Made by a program: the position numbers and the translations under genes. A stretch of DNA of 64,000 nucleotides from positions 11,884,292 through 11,948,291 of the forward strand of contig JAQFVV010012402.1 of the NCBI GenBank assembly GCA_028023455.1, read 5' to 3'. Positions 49,431 to 60,925 of this stretch are shown piece by piece; within the stretch, counting starts at the first letter, position 1, and each line of letters starts with the position of its first letter. The notes below the pieces were generated by a model. The model was not told where the DNA came from. It did not search any database and saw nothing but the letters and a program-made list of their open reading frames with translations. The stretch comes from Epiperipatus broadwayi (lineage: Eukaryota > Onychophora > Udeonychophora > Euonychophora > Peripatidae).

Positions 49431-50400
49431 CCCATCTTTGACAGATAAAAGAAAAATTTGCACCCTTTAAATTATTCATCCATTATAAAAATGATAGAGA
49501 AGTAATGATAACTAAATTATAATTACATTAAGAAAAAATATCGTCTGTATTTTTTGATGTTAAAAAATTTCTACCAGCATTTATATGGAAGGAATTCTAA
49601 AATAGCTAAACTGTTATTAGGAATTTTTGGGAATGAAAAAATTATTCCTGAACATATTTAAACCCATGCAATTTGCATTGGATAAATATTCTGTTAATAA
49701 ACAACTATCAGTGATATGTAGTAGATCAAGAAAACAAATTAAAAATACAAATGTATTGTCTTATTGCAAATTAAACAATAGCTTCTTGGCCACAAGAAAA
49801 TGATGTGTGCAGACTAGTAATGAATTGGATTAGGAATATATTACTAAAAAAGTGACCTCCGAATGTAGCATTAATATGAACAAATGTAAGAGAATGTTTT
49901 ATATGGCTGGGCTGTATAGAAATTTTCTTTAAAATGCAGAGAAAGAGTAATATAGTTATTCCACAAAGGCATCTGAAATATATGGTACCTTAGAGTTGAC
50001 AGAAATGTAGAAGAGAATAATAAGTGTTTGAAAAAATGTCAATAAACAACAGGTGATTCAGTAGAACATAATGAGGCATGGCCTAGGGAGATAAAGCCAG
50101 GACCTTACAAGCCATTTTAAGAGTTTTAATATTTTTTTGTCATGATTGATACACATTCTGATTGAATATAGTATCATATAGTCAAACATATAAATTCTCA
50201 TAAAACTATCATAAAGCTGTTTTCCAATTACCAGAATGAATTGGGTTTTTAATCAGCAGTTATCAGAAATTTTATAAAAGAGTGGAGGAAAGCACACAAG
50301 TATATCACTATTTCCAGGCCCAAAACTCAAACCTGCAATACATATAATGGGAATAAATAAAATAGAAGTAATTTTCATATCTTTTCTTCATCATCATCAT
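47380..50400 (+). pseudogene. Decayed Ty3/gypsy LTR retrotransposon (gag-pol fragments)
   Basis: Plus-strand fragments in the expected order. A gag end (QERLFNQSALCKTVKEI, about 47400) leads into a CCHC knuckle CYCCDKISHIAKDC (about 47490). Reverse-transcriptase pieces follow: TSALGIFQSKIETLL (about 48390) and SKNGIFYF (about 48593) to LSYLELNDYFEYLRK (about 48660), the segment before RNase H. RNase H start is FLALEPKFLNYLVKVNLG (about 48810). After an anomalous block, KNFYQHLYGR (about 49565) and IFGNEKIIPEH. Integrase: WPREIKPGPYKPF (about 50090), FVMIDTHSD, INSHKTIIKLFSNY (about 50185). Stops and frameshifts are dense. LTRs were not identified. Confidence 0.6.
48855..49437. other. Homopolymer-rich anomalous block, probable assembly or read artefact
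   Basis: About 580 bp made almost only of runs of A, T, C and G (C9, G9, A24 and longer), unlike anything else in the window. It sits in the middle of the gypsy RNase H region, where homologous sequence is readable right up to 48850 and again from about 49525. It looks like low-quality sequence retained in the assembly. Confidence 0.6.
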
Positions 50401-51050
50401 ACAATACCCATAATGAAGACAGGAAAAATAATCTGTAGAACTGGTTACGGGATGTAAATTACTGTCAAAGTTGCAGTATTTACTATCTAGTGACCTGAAT
50501 GAAAAAAATTAGTAAAAAAGAAATTGTCTGGATAAAGGCAATTTAACAAAAAAATATATTCTTGCCATTGTAATAGAGAATAATTAGAAATAAATAATCA
50601 ATATTCTAAGAAAGGCTTTCATTTGTGTGGACATATAAATTACGTATGGAAAAGGAATAATAATAAAAAAAAGTATACTAATAGTAATGCAGATATTGAT
50701 AACAAAAATAAAGATGAAGAAAACATTAACAGTCAGGAAGAGATCAGAGAAATGAAACTCAAGATAACAGATAATGGGAACTCAGAGGAACAATAAACAT
50801 ACAAATTTTTAGAGACAATGAAATGGAATGATATAAGGGATTGATTCAAATATTAGGTATAATGTTCCTCATTTTTATCTAAAGTCTACATTCTTGAAAG
50901 ATTATATATTAACTTCAGAAATAAATAAGAAGAAAATATTGTAAAATCCATTGTTATCCTTCTCGTTCTTGTTTGTAATAAATTGGGTGAAGCATTTTGA
51001 ATGCTAGCTAAAGAAAAGATTTGTTGTATATATTTATTTATATTAAAAAT
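50401..51050. other. AT-rich DNA, possible downstream gypsy remainder
   Basis: May hold the tail of the gypsy integrase and a 3' LTR, but I could not recognise either. A purine-rich stretch lies at 50640-50780. Confidence 0.4.
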
Positions 51051-51510
51051 AGCTGAGCACACTTTGACTTAAAAAAAAACAAAACAGAATTATAGCACTC
51101 ATGGGTTGGCTGGGTTTGCTGCAGTATTTATTGATGAAGTTCTAATTATTTTAATTAGCAATTTAAATATTTCACTTGCTTGAAAGTTGAATACTGTTTA
51201 CTTTTTGTTAATGATGGGGATATTGTTTTGGGAGTATGAACAAAAATTTGGCCATGCCTTCGACCCAATGAAAGTTAATATTGTTCACGTGGAGCGAGAT
51301 GACAGAAAAAGAAAAGTGAAATAGGCATGGTTCATTGCTAATAACAATCACGTAATTAATAAAAAAGAAAATAGTATCCAACTCTCAAGAAAGTGGAATA
51401 TTTAGATAGCTAATTAAAATAATTAGAACTTCATCAATAAATATTGCAGCATACCCAATCAACTTACAAGTGCTATGAATCTGGTTTTCTAAGCTAAAAG
51501 CGTGCTCAGG
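51051..51510. repeat. Foldback element, about 150-bp arms
   Basis: Left arm 51051-51215 and right arm 51365-51510 are reverse complements. Shared blocks include CTGAGCACRCTTT at the ends, ATTTATTGATGAAGTTCTAA and TTATTTTAATTAGC. The 145-bp centre is GC-richer (GTTCACGTGGAGCGAGATGA). Typical MITE-like foldback; no protein. Confidence 0.8.
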
Positions 51511-53082
51511 TACATTTTATACAAATATTGTGTATATTTGAATGCATTAATATTAATGCTTTTTACACAAAGAGAAAAATCTCAGAAACTGCCGATTAAA
51601 AATAAAATGTTTATCATATAATCAAAACAGCTATTAAGATATTAAAATTTTCTTTCATTTATTAACAATATATGATAAGCCTTATATTTATCTCAGTGAA
51701 TAAACATTATACATTTATATTTATTTAAAAACGTAATCATTTCTATACAAACTCTTTATGTACAGAATATTCCTTTTATATGTATACAGTATTTAGAATT
51801 TGTAAATTAACTATATCCAAATGTATTTAGTTATAAAAATAAACCTGCTATATTTGCAGTACATTTATGTAATAATATTAATATTTTTTATCATATCACT
51901 AACAAAGAACACACATTTGTGCATTATGTATAAAATAAAATGTTTATAAGAATAAAGTATATATAAGATTATTTATGCAAATTGTAATAATAATATTTAA
52001 AAATAAACAACTTGCTTGCAATATATCTGCAAAAAATAATATTAATTTCTTTTGTGCTAATTTATTTTATAAAAGCAAAAATGAAAAAAAAAAACTTTAT
52101 TATCGTTTAGTGTATCAGTGTTTTTAGATAGAGTGGAGAGTGGTGGGTCGTGTAAAAGTCTGTGCTCATATACCCTATATATATCATTTATTTTGTTATT
52201 AGACATGATCAGCAAGATTTTTTTATTTAGGTAATGGACACAGATTAATCTTGAAATTTTTTTAGGGATCAAATTCACACATTAGTATAAACGTAATGTT
52301 TAACGTCAGTTTGAAGATTGAATTTTACTGAACTAAAAATAGAATTTGTATTTTTCATATCACTTTGAGGTTTTTTACAAATATTTGTACGTTCATATTA
52401 ATTTAAATTACAGCTTTACTCCTAATTCATCCAAAAATCTTTAGATATTAATTAATTAATTTATAAATACCAATTTATAATAATTTTTTTCACTCAAGAT
52501 ATATGCTTTAATTATAAATGCTAAATATATCATATAATCACAAATAAATGCATTTAAACAACCATCATTAATGCAAGTATGTTTTAATTATGATCTAAGC
52601 TAGCAGATCTTTATACAAATAGACATAAAACATAAGAAAAACTTACTCAACTCCATGATGCATTTCGTCTGAATCATCATTCCGATCATCCTCCTGTCTT
52701 TATTTACATTCTCAATGTTCGTAAATATCTAAATAAATTGATAACAATTTAAATCATAGATTTTAGTTTTAGTATATGAAATTAAAATGCATGTCATAAG
52801 TTAATATATATATATTATTTAAAGAGTAATAGTTAAGTGTTTATGTATAGTGAAATTAAGGTATGTGATTTAATATAGGATTTAAAAATAACAAAAGTTA
52901 AAATAATAATAATAAAATAAAAACTAAGCATATTTTAATTAATATTTTCTATTTCTTTTTAATACTCAATGTTGAGTAACTCTTTATTATAAATGATGTA
53001 CATTTATATGTATGTGCATATATTTTAAATATTTAATTTATATTGGAAAAGAATAAATATCTTTATGCTGTTCTTCCATAAA
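51511..53082. other. AT-rich non-coding DNA with one short dispersed repeat
   Basis: At 52105-52190 a segment (GTGTATCAGTGTTTTTAGAT...GTCTGTGCTCATATACCC) repeats the module found twice at 6430-7000. Nothing else recognised. Confidence 0.5.
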
Positions 53083-53883
53083 ATAATAATCTGAAAATAA
53101 TAAATTCTTTACAGCAGCTATATAAATATCAAATTTTTTTAATATACATAAAAAAATCTTTTTCAGTACCTGATTTGGTGCTCTTTTCAAATGTTAATAA
53201 TCTATTATGTTGAAACAATCAGATCTATCAATCATCCTGTTTCACCTACTATTTTATATAATAGTATTTATTTCCCTATTTATATACCCAAGTCCGCATA
53301 TATCAGGTTAAAATTAAACTTAAAGGTTACAATAATCATGTGTGTGCTTGTATTATGGTGTACATTGTTTACTGCTTATGTATATGTATAGTAAATTAAT
53401 GAATTTGCACATACATATTATAATTTATTGAATAAATGTAAACCTTGCTGTATGTGTAATGAAAACCCACATATATGCAAAAGAGAGATAAGGCTATAGA
53501 TTTTAAAGCGTTATAAATTTTGTTTTCTTTTCAATTTTTTTATAAAATTAATATAAAAATTATTATATTTTGCATATAAAAATAAATTTCAGTTAAATGT
53601 GTTACATATAGAGTAATATGTTTACGAGTTTTATAAATGTTTTTTTGTGGAAAAAAAATGTAATAAAATTAATCCCTTTCGCTGAATTTTGATCTAATTA
53701 AAGGTTGAAAGCAAAAATAGATTTAAAATAATTAATCTGGGTTAAAATCAGGTAAACCACCTTTAAAAAAAAAGTAGAAGAAAGATCGATAACTCAGTTG
53801 GATTCCCTGGCTTTGCTAAAAATATTGCAAAGTAGAAGAGAAAAACAAATCTAAAAAACAAAAGGTGGAAACAAGTTGTGTGG

Positions 53884-53940
53884 CCAATGAAAAGAGGCAA
53901 GGTCAGTATATAAGCTTTAGCCTGGCCATTTTGATTCAGT
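53884..53940 (+). promoter_or_regulatory. Core promoter: CCAAT, TATA box and initiator
   Basis: CCAAT at 53884, TATATAAG at 53907-53914 and TTCAGT with A at 53938, 31 bases after the TATA start. Spacing is canonical for RNA polymerase II. It could serve an LTR or a host transcript. Confidence 0.45.
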
Positions 53941-53967
53941 AATTATTCATTCATTCATTCTTTATTA

Positions 53968-54135
53968 GCAAGATATGCTAAAATCTTCCATGATGAGAAT
54001 GGTCAAGTAGTGGGTGATAGATTTGCTGTCTATCTCCTGAATACTGATCTACAAGATGGGAGGACATCAACACCAGCAGCCCGAGTTGCAGAAGAAATGA
54101 AAAGGCAGCCCAAGATCAAGCAACCATGCAAGTAA
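53968..54135 (+). CDS. Short open segment after the promoter, unknown
   Basis: From 53968 a frame of 55 codons ends in TAA at 54133. It has protein-like composition, unlike the AT-rich surroundings (AKIFHDENGQVVGDRFAVYL, then DLQDGRTSTPAARVAEEMKR). A splice acceptor-like TTCTTTATTAG precedes at 53958-53967, so it could be a terminal exon; in-frame there is no ATG near the start. Alternatively it is transcribed leader of an LTR element. I do not recognise the product. Confidence 0.25.
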   Translation, partial: ARYAKIFHDENGQVVGDRFAVYLLNTDLQDGRTSTPAARVAEEMKRQPKIKQPCK

Positions 54136-56195
54136 ACCGTAGAAGTCATATCGGTAACCGATTTCTGCAGATCTTAACACATTCTTTAAACTAAACCTTA
54201 AACTCTTAAAGTTAGCTAAACTAATGTATAAACAACCATTTTTATTTAAACTATATTATTTAACTCTCTAAATGTTAATTTCTAAAACCAAAATTAAGTG
54301 TAATTTTGTTTTATCTTTTAATTTTGTAAGTCTTGCCTAATTTAATCTTAACTAAGCAAAACTAAAGCCAAATTCTAAGTTCACTTATGTGAAACAATAA
54401 CTAATAATTATATCTTTCTTTTTTAAATCAAGTCTATGCCGAAATTATTTGAATTATGTATTTATTGATTTATACTATGTTTATTCAGAATGGAGTTTGC
54501 TAATATTTAATGTAATTAGTGAGAAATGATTAGATGCTCTCTCATTCCACTTAATTCTTTGTTTATTAACACACAGATTAAACTTCCCTTCTGAAAAGAG
54601 TAAATATAAAACTTATATATGTAATTAAGCTGTTACAGCTGCTTAAAGATAGGTGGTTTGCTTTATAATAAACTTCTTAGTTAATATTTTCGGACGAGAT
54701 AAGATTCATCATAGTATTAGTATTTAAGCTTGTAATGTTCTCTAAATATGCTGTAGCCTTAGATATCTTAACAAACTAGATTTATTACATTCCTTTAGTA
54801 GCACAATTATTGATGGTATCTTTATGAACTGGCTTATGGTAGCTTCATAGAATGAAACTAATGATTTGCATATTAATTTTAGTTACATAATGGTGTAGTC
54901 AGTGGGGCAAATGTGTTCTTAAGAAGCACATACATGCCTTTACTCCTTGCTCTTTGGTTTAAGGTCAACCCATTTTATTAGTTCAGACAGCATCTTTCTT
55001 TAGAACTGGAGCACAAGGATCCAGATGGTATATTTGTAAGCTGTTCTGATCACCCGGACTAAATGTCTCAATTTTACAGCAAGTAGTATGGTCTCTTACA
55101 CAGTGATGAATCCCATGATTAAGCATGCATTCAAGACACACAGACTTGGATTATATATTTGTATAAATGCCATGGTATCTGAAGTCATACTACTAACCAC
55201 CAGTTCATCCCTCCATGATAATTAAATATTTCAGCTTTGATCTGAACTTGAATCTAGTTTTGTAAGTGTATTATCTGTATAGAGCAATATTTAGCTCGGT
55301 AAAATGAGAATATTAGTTATAATAATTCACAATAATCACCTGTGCAAACTAACTATTGCAAATCTTATACTCTATACCATAGCATAATTAAGATATAGTA
55401 ATGTTCTAAAATTATAATAATAAATACTCCAAGTCAAACAATTTGTAACCTATAATCATCATCTTCACCTGCATGTGAGATAACTTTATAAGTTCATTTA
55501 AAATTGCTTTTTATTTTATTTTTTTTAATTTTGGCTTATATTAAAATATATTAAGTTGTAATTACATTTAGTGTCTCATTTCTTACTCATCAATTAATCA
55601 TTAATTATTCCTTATTTATTTAGAATCAGAATCAAAATTATTGATAACTGTTCATTAAGTCATATCTCTATCTAGCTATGCTTTGTAAATATATTAGTTT
55701 GGTAAATTTTAGTCTTGTGTTTCACCATTGTGCTATTGCTGGCATGTGAATTAAAGAAATATGAGTGTAGCCTCATGTGTGTCATCCGTAAGGTTGTAAA
55801 TCTCTGAGCATTGGGAAAGTAATTGTGGTGAGATTGGATTCGAGGTCTCAACAACCTCATCTCGATCAGTCTTGGAATAATTTACGAAAACTCTGGATTT
55901 TGTTGCGCAAATATACAAATCTGACCGAAACAATGTTATCGAACTATTCAGACATAAAACCATCTAGTGTTCAATAATGAAAATAAAACAAAGAATAACA
56001 ATATAAATAAAAAATAAAAACCTGCATATATAAATCTAGTAATTACAAAATAATTGATTATATTATAACAATGAAATAAATTACGTGCATTTTTTACAAT
56101 TATATATATGTCAATTTATATAATTTTCCATTTTTTAATTGACAATTATTAACCAAATTTATAGAATGTGATATGTTGGACTATTTCCATCATTT

Positions 56196-56257
56196 ATGAG
56201 TGAATGTTGAATGTATAGAAAATTTTAAAATTTTCTATACGTTCAACATTCACTCAT
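56196..56257. repeat. 62-bp near-perfect hairpin
   Basis: ATGAGTGAATGTTGAA... and its reverse complement, joined centrally at AAAATTTTAAAATTTT, one mismatched pair. It lies within an insertion bounded by AATTTATAGAA at 56156-56166 and 56259-56269; the other arm of the Penelope-like pair has a single uninterrupted AATTTATAA here. Confidence 0.85.
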
Positions 56258-56970
56258 GAATTTATAGAAGTCTTGTAAATATTCATACAATTATTTAAAT
56301 TATTTTTAATATAGTATGTTTCATATATTTGTCTTCTTTTTGGATCTTTGATGTAATTTAAACATTTAATACTTTTTGTAGCATCTATTCTATGCCCATA
56401 TTTCAAGTAATGAATATATAATATAGGGTTATCATCTCTTCTATTAATTTCATTATTATGTTCTTTGGTCTTATCTCTAATTGTTTGCCAGTATGACCAA
56501 AATAAATCATTTTCCAAATTTCACATGTAATTTTATATACAATTTCTTTTTTGTATTGTATATCATCTCTCAACCTCTAATTATATATTAATAAATTGAA
56601 TTTTTTACTATTTGACCAGCCAATATTTATATTCTTCTCAATATAATTTTTGTTATATCTTAATGTATTATATATCTTAGGATAATATGAAAGTCTAATC
56701 CATTTCTTATTTGATTCATTATTACCATTATCAACACTACTATTTACTTAAGAAATTTTATCATTGACTACAGATGTTTTAGAATTAAAAAATATATTTT
56801 AAATAGTTTTAGAATTATATCTATAAACTTTATATAATTTAATAAATCGATTCTTTTGTAACTGAGCTACACTTTTATCTATATTATATTTATCATTCCT
56901 ACATTTAAAATTTTTAATTTATGTTCTTTAATAAAATTAAATAATTAAAGATAATAAAATTAACTTAAAA

Positions 56971-58024
56971 CATTTTATTAAAGAACATAAATTAAGAAAA
57001 ATTATTCATGTACATTCACAACAAGCATGGGTGCAAAAATTAGCAATTATTAAAAATTTTAAATATAGGAATGATAAATATAATATAGATAAAAGTGTAA
57101 CTCATTACAAAAGGATCAATTATTAAATTATATAAAGATTATGGATATAATTCTAAAACTATTTAAAATATTTTTTATTTCTAAAATATCTGTAGTAGGT
57201 GATAAAATTTCTGAAGTAAATACTGGTATTGATAATGGTAATAATGAATCAAATAAGAAATGGATTAGACTTTCATATTATCCTAAGATATATAATACAT
57301 TAAGATATAATAAAAATTATATTGAGAAGAATATAAATATTGACCGGTCAAATAGTAAAAATCTCAATTTATTAATAAATAATTAAAGGTTGAGAGATGA
57401 TATACGATACAAAAAAGGAATTGTATATAAAATTACATGTGGAATTTGTAAAATGATTTACTTTGGTCATACTGGCAAACAATTAGAGGTAAGAGCGAAG
57501 GAACATAATAATGCAATTAATAGAAGAGATATAACAAATCTGTATTATACATTCATTACTTGAAATATGGGCATAGAATACATGTTACAAAAAGTATTAA
57601 ATGTTTAAATTATATCAAAGATCCAAAAAGATAACAAGTATATGAAATGGACTATATTAAAAATAATTTAAATAATTGTATGAATATTTACAAGACTTAT
57701 AAATTTGGTTAATTAAAAATAAATGAAAAATTATATAAATTGACATGTATGTAATTGTAAAAAATGCATGTAATTTATTTTATTTATTGTATTGTTATAT
57801 GCAGGCTTTGATTTTTTTTAAAATGATTTATATTGTTATTCTTTGTTTTAATTTCATTATTGAACACTAGATGGTTTATGTCTAAAATAGTTCGTTAACT
57901 TAATAGATTATTAACATTTGAAAAGGGCACCAAATCAGATGCTGAAAAAGTTTTTTTTATGTATATTAAAAAAGTTGATATTTATATAGCTGTTGTAAAT
58001 AATTTATTATTTTCTGATTATTAA
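56971..58024 (+). pseudogene. Penelope-like retroelement 3' part with GIY-YIG endonuclease, plus strand
   Basis: Right arm of the inverted pair. In shifting frames it reads KWIRLSYYPKIYNTLRYNK (about 57260), then a GIY-YIG endonuclease: GIVYKITCGICKMIYFGHT (about 57420), GKQLEVRAKEHNNAI (about 57475), then YGHRI-like and KSIKCLNYIKDPK (about 57590). Penelope-like elements join a telomerase-related reverse transcriptase to this nuclease; here the reverse transcriptase is missing and the domain has stops. The centre of the pair (56939-56970) is a 31-bp spacer, so the truncated 5' ends face each other. Confidence 0.75.
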
Positions 58025-59589
58025 TTTATAATTGGAGCCACATTTAAATAATTTTTCTTAGAAATTATCTTTTAGTTTTGATAGCAGTAAAATGTTGAAG
58101 AAAGTTTTATTAGTATGTTACTGTTGTGTTTGATGAAAGAATTAATAATTATTTTGGTTAAGTGAATTTGTATATACTGTATTATTTAATTTGATTATAA
58201 TTATTGATATAAATTTGTAACTGTAATATATATATATTATTGTTATAAAATACATTTAAAATGTATTATTTTTATAAAAGTTGTATAAAAATGTTGCACA
58301 ATTTAACTTTTGGACCACCTGATTATTGTTTTGTCATTGAATTTTTTAATGCCTCATCTCTGATGAAATGAAATGTCTCTTAAAATAATCTCTATATAAA
58401 AAAAGATAAAATGAATGAAATATTAAATATTAGAAGTTGTTTATAAAATTTGTGGCAAGTATAAATCATTTAAGAAATAGTCTGCAGAGATTATGACATT
58501 CACTATTGGTAAAATTAAATACTTCCTCTTTACATTTAAAATATTATAAATAAAAATTAATAGCTCTATAATTTTCTAATAGGAATATATATCATATAAA
58601 GTTATGCAAAATTCATTAACCAAGAATCATCAGGATGAAATGAAATAAATTGTCTATAAAATAAGTTGAAGTGTTTATCATTTGATAAATGAAAAAAAAA
58701 AGGGCAAAAAATGTGCGTTTTAAAAGAGTTTATGATAATGTTTTGGAATTATAATTTTTTAAAAATTAATATATTGTACCTGTTGCTGTGGGTAAATTAT
58801 TCAACCTCATATGTTAAATGACCAGACTAGTGTATTTATATAAACGTATGGATTATTTCACAGTTCTATATTAAAATAATATCACCCCCCATTATTTGTC
58901 AAATTTATTTACTGAAGATGACTGAACTAATATTATTTTAGTTATATTTCACAGTCATATTACATGTACTTAATATTATAAGACATCAAATTATCTCAAG
59001 TCATTGAAAGATGGAATCCATTACAAAAGAAAAATAAATAACTATGAAGAGTAATTTGAATTTATATGTTTGAAAAATTATTATCTGTGTATATTTATAG
59101 ATAAAAATTATATCAAAAAGTAATTTTTAATATGATCAAATAATTATAAAAAGAATATACATTTCTATTGTGATTGTCCATTTTCTGCAAGATAGAATAT
59201 AAATTATTGGGTGTTTTATTTAATATAATATAACATCACTAGACAAAATATTTGTTATATTTTTATAAAATTAATCTAGTAGGATAAACTATTAAATATA
59301 TATAAGTTTTTCAAATATAAAATAATAGAGTTATATTTGTGTAAAAAAAAAAAAATGTCTCATTATAAGGTTCTCAATAAATAGATCTTTCAAACATTTG
59401 ATTTTAAAGATATCCTGCTGTAGTTGGGTTATCAATAATTTGATATGCATCCCCATTCCATTAAGTAAACTGCATTGATTGTTATTTCCTCTCAGCCAAG
59501 AAAAAATTAAGGATCATTTAGCTTGTTTCTCTACTATTCCTCTATTATGCTAAATCACACAGGGCATTTTATAAAAGTCAATACATAAA
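58025..59589. other. AT-rich non-coding DNA
   Basis: No gene recognised. A short CTGATGA...GAAA motif occurs at 58360 (see findings). Confidence 0.5.
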
Positions 59590-60925
59590 CCTTACCCTTA
59601 TTATTCATTGCAGCAAAGCATTTTCAAGAATTTTGTTGAATAGGTTGCTTATGGTCATAAATGAATGGATATCAACTATAAAGTGTGATTTTAGAGGAAA
59701 GAAGAAACTATAATCCTGACATTTATTGCTAGAAAAGTGTTATAAGTCAAAGTATGATTTATAAATTGCTTTTATTGATTTGGTTAAGGCATTTTGTTTT
59801 TTAATCAAGCAGAGTTTTTACCAATATTTGAAGTTATTTGTATTGTTTATCAAAATTTATTTGTATTATACAATTTATACATGATGGTATAAAGGGAAAC
59901 ACTATTTCAATTTGTGGAAATCTGAAGTATTTGAGTACAGTTCCCATGTTTGTTTTTATTTTTATGACAGTGGTCTTTGAAACTATTTATTGGTAACTTT
60001 ATGAGTCAGATATCAAGATGTGATTAAAAACAAAAACAAGAATTTTATCATTGCAGATTTTAAAATTATGCTTATTCAGCCCTTGCCAATTCAAAAATTT
60101 ATAATTGATGTTACTCTTAATGTTTTGAATGTACCTATAAAAACTTGTTTTAGTAATTTATATCAAGAAAGTCTTTTAAGAGTCAGTGATAGAAGAAAAT
60201 TTTTCAGCAAGTTTAGCTTGAATAGTTATCAATTTGGAACTGTGAATCAATTTAAATATCTTTGTAATGTTTTAAGTAGAAAAATGAACTCAGACGCTGA
60301 AATGAAACACAAACAGTGTATGTGCTGCTATTGCATTTAACAAACTAAAAGATAGAATGTTTCATATTAATGATAAAACTACTGCATCTATATTAGTTAC
60401 ATAAAGAACTTTTTATTTTACTCAATTTATTATATGGAAATGAGATTTGGACTCTCCTATTGAATTTAAAATAAAATCATTAAAAAAAATTTTATTTTAA
60501 GAATGCTCTGGAATATTATAACAATATGTTGTCAAAATCCTAAGACCAATCAGTATGCTTTTCAGCTTATTGGATATGATACCATAAAGCCTACAATTGC
60601 AAAATCAAATTTTTTTTAATTATATATGGGCATATGAAGTGAAAGAACAGTAACAAACTTTCTAAAAATTTATATTATGGTGAATTTGAGCAGGGTCTCT
60701 GAGGGAGAGGCAGATTATATTTACTTTATAACAATTATCTCAATGATATTCCAAGGAAGTGCTGTATTGATTGTTTCACTGATAAAATATGGAGAGCTAC
60801 AATAAGGCAAGTATGCAAAATATATTTAAAAAAATAAAATTCTCTGCATAAGAAGTTGATTGGCAGTCAGTTGTGCAAGATTTTAGATAGATTAAAGCAA
60901 CAGCATGTGATATAGATAAATTTTA
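59590..60925 (+). pseudogene. Decayed non-LTR retrotransposon, reverse transcriptase remnant
   Basis: A different LINE family from the RTE-like copies. Readable: SKAFSRILLNRLL (about 59612), LLLEKCYKSKYDL then IAFIDLVKAFCF (motif A region, about 59760), QFKYLCNVLSRKMNSDAEM (about 60250, family FKYLGSxISxxxxxDxEI), KLKDRMF, and LLYGNEIWTL (about 60430). Several stops and shifts; YxDD not recognised. Inactive. Confidence 0.65.

Larger units (their letters stand above)
53659..54887 (+). mobile_element. Possible LTR of a retrotransposon
   Basis: Starts TGTAAT and ends GTTACA, contains CCAAT, TATA and initiator elements at 53884-53940, and is followed three bases later by TGGTGTAGTCAGTGGGGC (54891), which has the look of a tRNA primer-binding site. 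No second LTR and no gag-pol are recognisable, so it would be a solo or truncated copy. Speculative. Confidence 0.25.
53212..55934. mobile_element. 2.7-kb insertion in the Penelope-like left arm
   Basis: Homology between the two inverted arms stops at 53211 and resumes at 55935, so everything between is an insertion or deletion difference. GAAACAAT occurs exactly at both edges (53212-53219 and 55927-55934), which may be an 8-bp target duplication. The inner ends are weakly inverted (CAGATCTAT against ...AAATCTGACC). Inside are the promoter-like site at 53884 and a possible LTR. No transposase recognised, so the class is unknown. Confidence 0.45.
53083..56938 (-). pseudogene. Penelope-like retroelement 3' part, minus strand, split by an insertion
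   Basis: Left arm of a large inverted repeat, present as 53083-53211 and 55935-56938, reverse complementary to 56971-58024. It holds the C-terminal region of a Penelope-like element: readable on the minus strand are KEHNNEINRRDD and YGHRIDATKSIKCLNYIKDP (about 56460-56330), which belong to the GIY-YIG endonuclease domain and following region. The reverse transcriptase is missing (5' truncated at the centre). A 2.7-kb insertion lies at 53212-55934, and a 103-bp insertion with a hairpin at 56167-56269. Confidence 0.7.
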
